NCBI GenBank assembly: GCA_964448135.1
Contig: CAYUVH010000007.1
Coordinates: 124,001-188,000, forward strand
Source: CAYUVH01 sp964448135
Lineage (GTDB): Bacteria > Verrucomicrobiota > Verrucomicrobiia > Limisphaerales > UBA8199
Reading direction: 5' to 3'
Length of the DNA: 64,000 bases
Shown: positions 62,744 to 64,000 of the stretch, in pieces
Numbering within the stretch: position 1 is the stretch's first letter
Layout: every line of letters begins with the position of its first letter
The notes under the pieces: generated by a model
Told to the model about the DNA's origin: nothing
Database searches by the model: none
What the model saw: only the letters and a program-made list of their open reading frames with translations
Made by a program: the position numbers and the translations under genes

Positions 62744-63298
62744 TTAACCTCGCAGCTTCGTTTTGCGGAGTGCTTCCACGAAGCTCACGAAGCCATCCAC
62801 CTGTGCTTTCAAGCGTTCAACGATGTCAGGGTCTTCGACGCGGCCGGCTTCATTCAGCAAGGCGTTGATGCCGGGCATGAACACGCGCACGGGATAAATG
62901 AATGCGTTCCGGTAACCGAAGATGGCCTGGAGCTGCTCGATCGGGCGCAACGCACCCCAGATGCCCGCCGAAAGCCCGGTAAAGCAAACCGGCCGCGACT
63001 CGAAGCTCTCCGGGAACTTCAGCATGTCTATGAAATACTTCAACACGCCCGGCATGCCGCCATTGTATTCTGGCGTCACGATGTGCAGGCCCGAGGATTG
63101 GAGGATGCCTTCGGCGAAAGGCGCGAAGGACTTCGGTTTGCTGGCGTACGAAGTGGCGGCGAATATTTCGGGGGGCAATTCGGTCAGGTCGAGAACCTTG
63201 AAAGGCACCTTCAGCTCCGTGTAGATGCCTTCAATTTGCCGAACCACTTTTCGCGTGTTGCTGCCGGGCCGGTTGGTGCCGGAAAGGATGTAGATCAT
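62744..63298 (-). CDS. NADPH-dependent FMN reductase family protein
   Basis: A 184-residue flavodoxin-fold oxidoreductase. It starts MIYILSGTNRPGSNTRKVVRQ (phosphate-binding loop GTNRPGSNT) and has the FMN-binding TPEYNGGMPGVLKYFID block. It reduces flavins or quinones with NAD(P)H; the substrate is unknown. The ATG overlaps the stop of the glycosyltransferase gene by ATGA. Confidence 0.92.
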   Translation of the reverse strand: MIYILSGTNRPGSNTRKVVRQIEGIYTELKVPFKVLDLTELPPEIFAATSYASKPKSFAPFAEGILQSSGLHIVTPEYNGGMPGVLKYFIDMLKFPESFESRPVCFTGLSAGIWGALRPIEQLQAIFGYRNAFIYPVRVFMPGINALLNEAGRVEDPDIVERLKAQVDGFVSFVEALRKTKLRG

Positions 63299-64000
63299 GA
63301 TTTGGGTTGCGGATTCGCTGACTGAGGCTCGGGAGGCCGGGAGGAGGAATTAGGCCGGGGACGGCGGCGAAAGCCATTTTGCGCGAGGAGCCGCCAGACC
63401 ATCATGAGCGCCTCGCGCACGATGTGGCCGGACATCTTCGAGTGGCCTTGAAAGCGGTCGGTAAACACGATGGGCACTTCGACCACGTTCAATCCCTGGC
63501 GCCACAGGATGTGGGTCATCTCGATTTGGAAGCTGTAACCGTTCGAGCGCACTTCATCGAGATTGATCGCTTCAAGGGCGCGGCGGCTGAAGCATTTGTA
63601 GCCGCCGGTCGGGTCGGTGAACGGCATGCCGGTCACCATCTTCACATAGGTCGCGGCGCTTTTGCTCAGCATCAACCGCCGCAACGGCCAATTCACGATC
63701 CGGATGCCGCCCATGTATCGGGAGCCGAGCACGAGATCGGCCGATTTGGCGGCGCTGAGAAACATGGGGATGTCGTCGGGGTTGTGCGAGAAATCGCCAT
63801 CCAGTTCGAAGATGTAATCATACCCCCGCGACAGCGCCCACTTGAAGCCGGCGATATAGGCGCGGCCCAGGCCGTCCTTGACCGTGCGATGCAATACATG
63901 CACCGCCGGCTGTTTTTTGGAGATCTCGTCGGCAATCTGGCCGGTGCCATCGGGTGAACTGTCGTCCACGACGAGCATGTCCACGCCCACAGGCAGGCTC
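63295..64000 (-). CDS. Glycosyltransferase family 2, polyprenol-phosphate mannosyltransferase-like (5' end outside window)
   Basis: At least 231 residues are visible; the frame runs open to the window edge, so the true start is outside. VVDDSSPDGTGQIADEI is the nucleotide-binding motif and ELDGDFSHNPDDI the metal-binding DxD. GSRYMGGIRIVNWPLRR, DPTGGYKCFSRRALEAI and VVEVPIVFTDRFQGHSKMSG match dolichol/polyprenol-phosphate mannose synthases without a GtrA tail. It would load a sugar on a polyprenol phosphate for cell-surface glycans. It overlaps the FMN reductase by ATGA. A Pro/Ser-rich C-terminal tail is present. Confidence 0.9.
   Translation of the reverse strand, partial: SLPVGVDMLVVDDSSPDGTGQIADEISKKQPAVHVLHRTVKDGLGRAYIAGFKWALSRGYDYIFELDGDFSHNPDDIPMFLSAAKSADLVLGSRYMGGIRIVNWPLRRLMLSKSAATYVKMVTGMPFTDPTGGYKCFSRRALEAINLDEVRSNGYSFQIEMTHILWRQGLNVVEVPIVFTDRFQGHSKMSGHIVREALMMVWRLLAQNGFRRRPRPNSSSRPPEPQSANPQPKS

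Overview
The window looks like chromosome of a free-living, Gram-negative member of the Verrucomicrobiota, perhaps of the Pedosphaera/Limisphaera lineage. This is inferred from gene content, not from a marker search. Supporting genes are a planctomycete-type cytochrome c/DUF1549/DUF1553 protein, two DUF1080-type proteins, an H-X9-DG type pseudopilin-like protein, many lipoproteins, and outer-membrane genes (bamA, skp-like). Coding DNA is GC-rich on both strands. Spacers hold short dispersed repeat families of the sort seen in this phylum. There is one tRNA (Leu, CAG). I saw no rRNA, no CRISPR array, no transposase and no prophage.

Layout. 0-5.3 kb, minus strand: cytochrome/PSD1 protein, a secreted unknown, and an anti-sigma/ECF sigma pair. 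5.5-10.4 kb: heme operon hemE-hemN-hemY-hemH, which takes uroporphyrinogen to protoheme by the protoporphyrin route. 10.5-16.1 kb: pseudopilin-like gene, then a complete sulfate ABC importer (binding protein, two permeases, ATPase) whose spacers are all repeat-filled. 16.1-20.1 kb: four-helix-bundle gene flanked by inverted repeats, a Ycf46-like AAA ATPase, a lipoprotein and an esterase. 20.3-27 kb: an 1,785-residue secreted subtilase, an RluE-type pseudouridine synthase and a DUF1080 protein. 27-30.8 kb: an orphan protein, two-subunit fumarase, rpiB and a barrel-like lipoprotein.

31-38.8 kb is a dense housekeeping block: dnaB, bamA, skp-like, cutA, uppS, cdsA, dxr (replication, outer-membrane assembly, isoprenoid and phospholipid precursors). 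38.8-45.8 kb: small lipoproteins, a GYF_2-cNMP protein, moaA, a coiled-coil protein, tRNA-Leu, a PpiD-like chaperone and an RluA-type synthase. 45.8-49 kb: argB-argD-argF on the minus strand. 49-52.4 kb: an orphan low-GC gene, a Tat-exported aldo/keto reductase, and a 1.5-kb gene-free repeat island. 52.4-56.2 kb: coaD-yceD-rpmF-plsX-fabH and a PilZ-like gene. 56.2-64 kb, minus strand: corA with a coupled histidine kinase, queD, a LuxC/LuxE-like fatty-acid reductase pair, peroxiredoxin, FMN reductase, and a glycosyltransferase cut by the window edge.

No whole system here is clearly new. The best leads are an array of ten TATGAC-like words mostly 10 bp apart at 51.1-51.35 kb, the inverted-repeat-flanked four-helix-bundle unit at 16.1-16.7 kb, repeats that supply start codons or N-termini of real genes (moaA, a lipoprotein), and a translationally coupled luxE-luxC pair without luciferase genes nearby.
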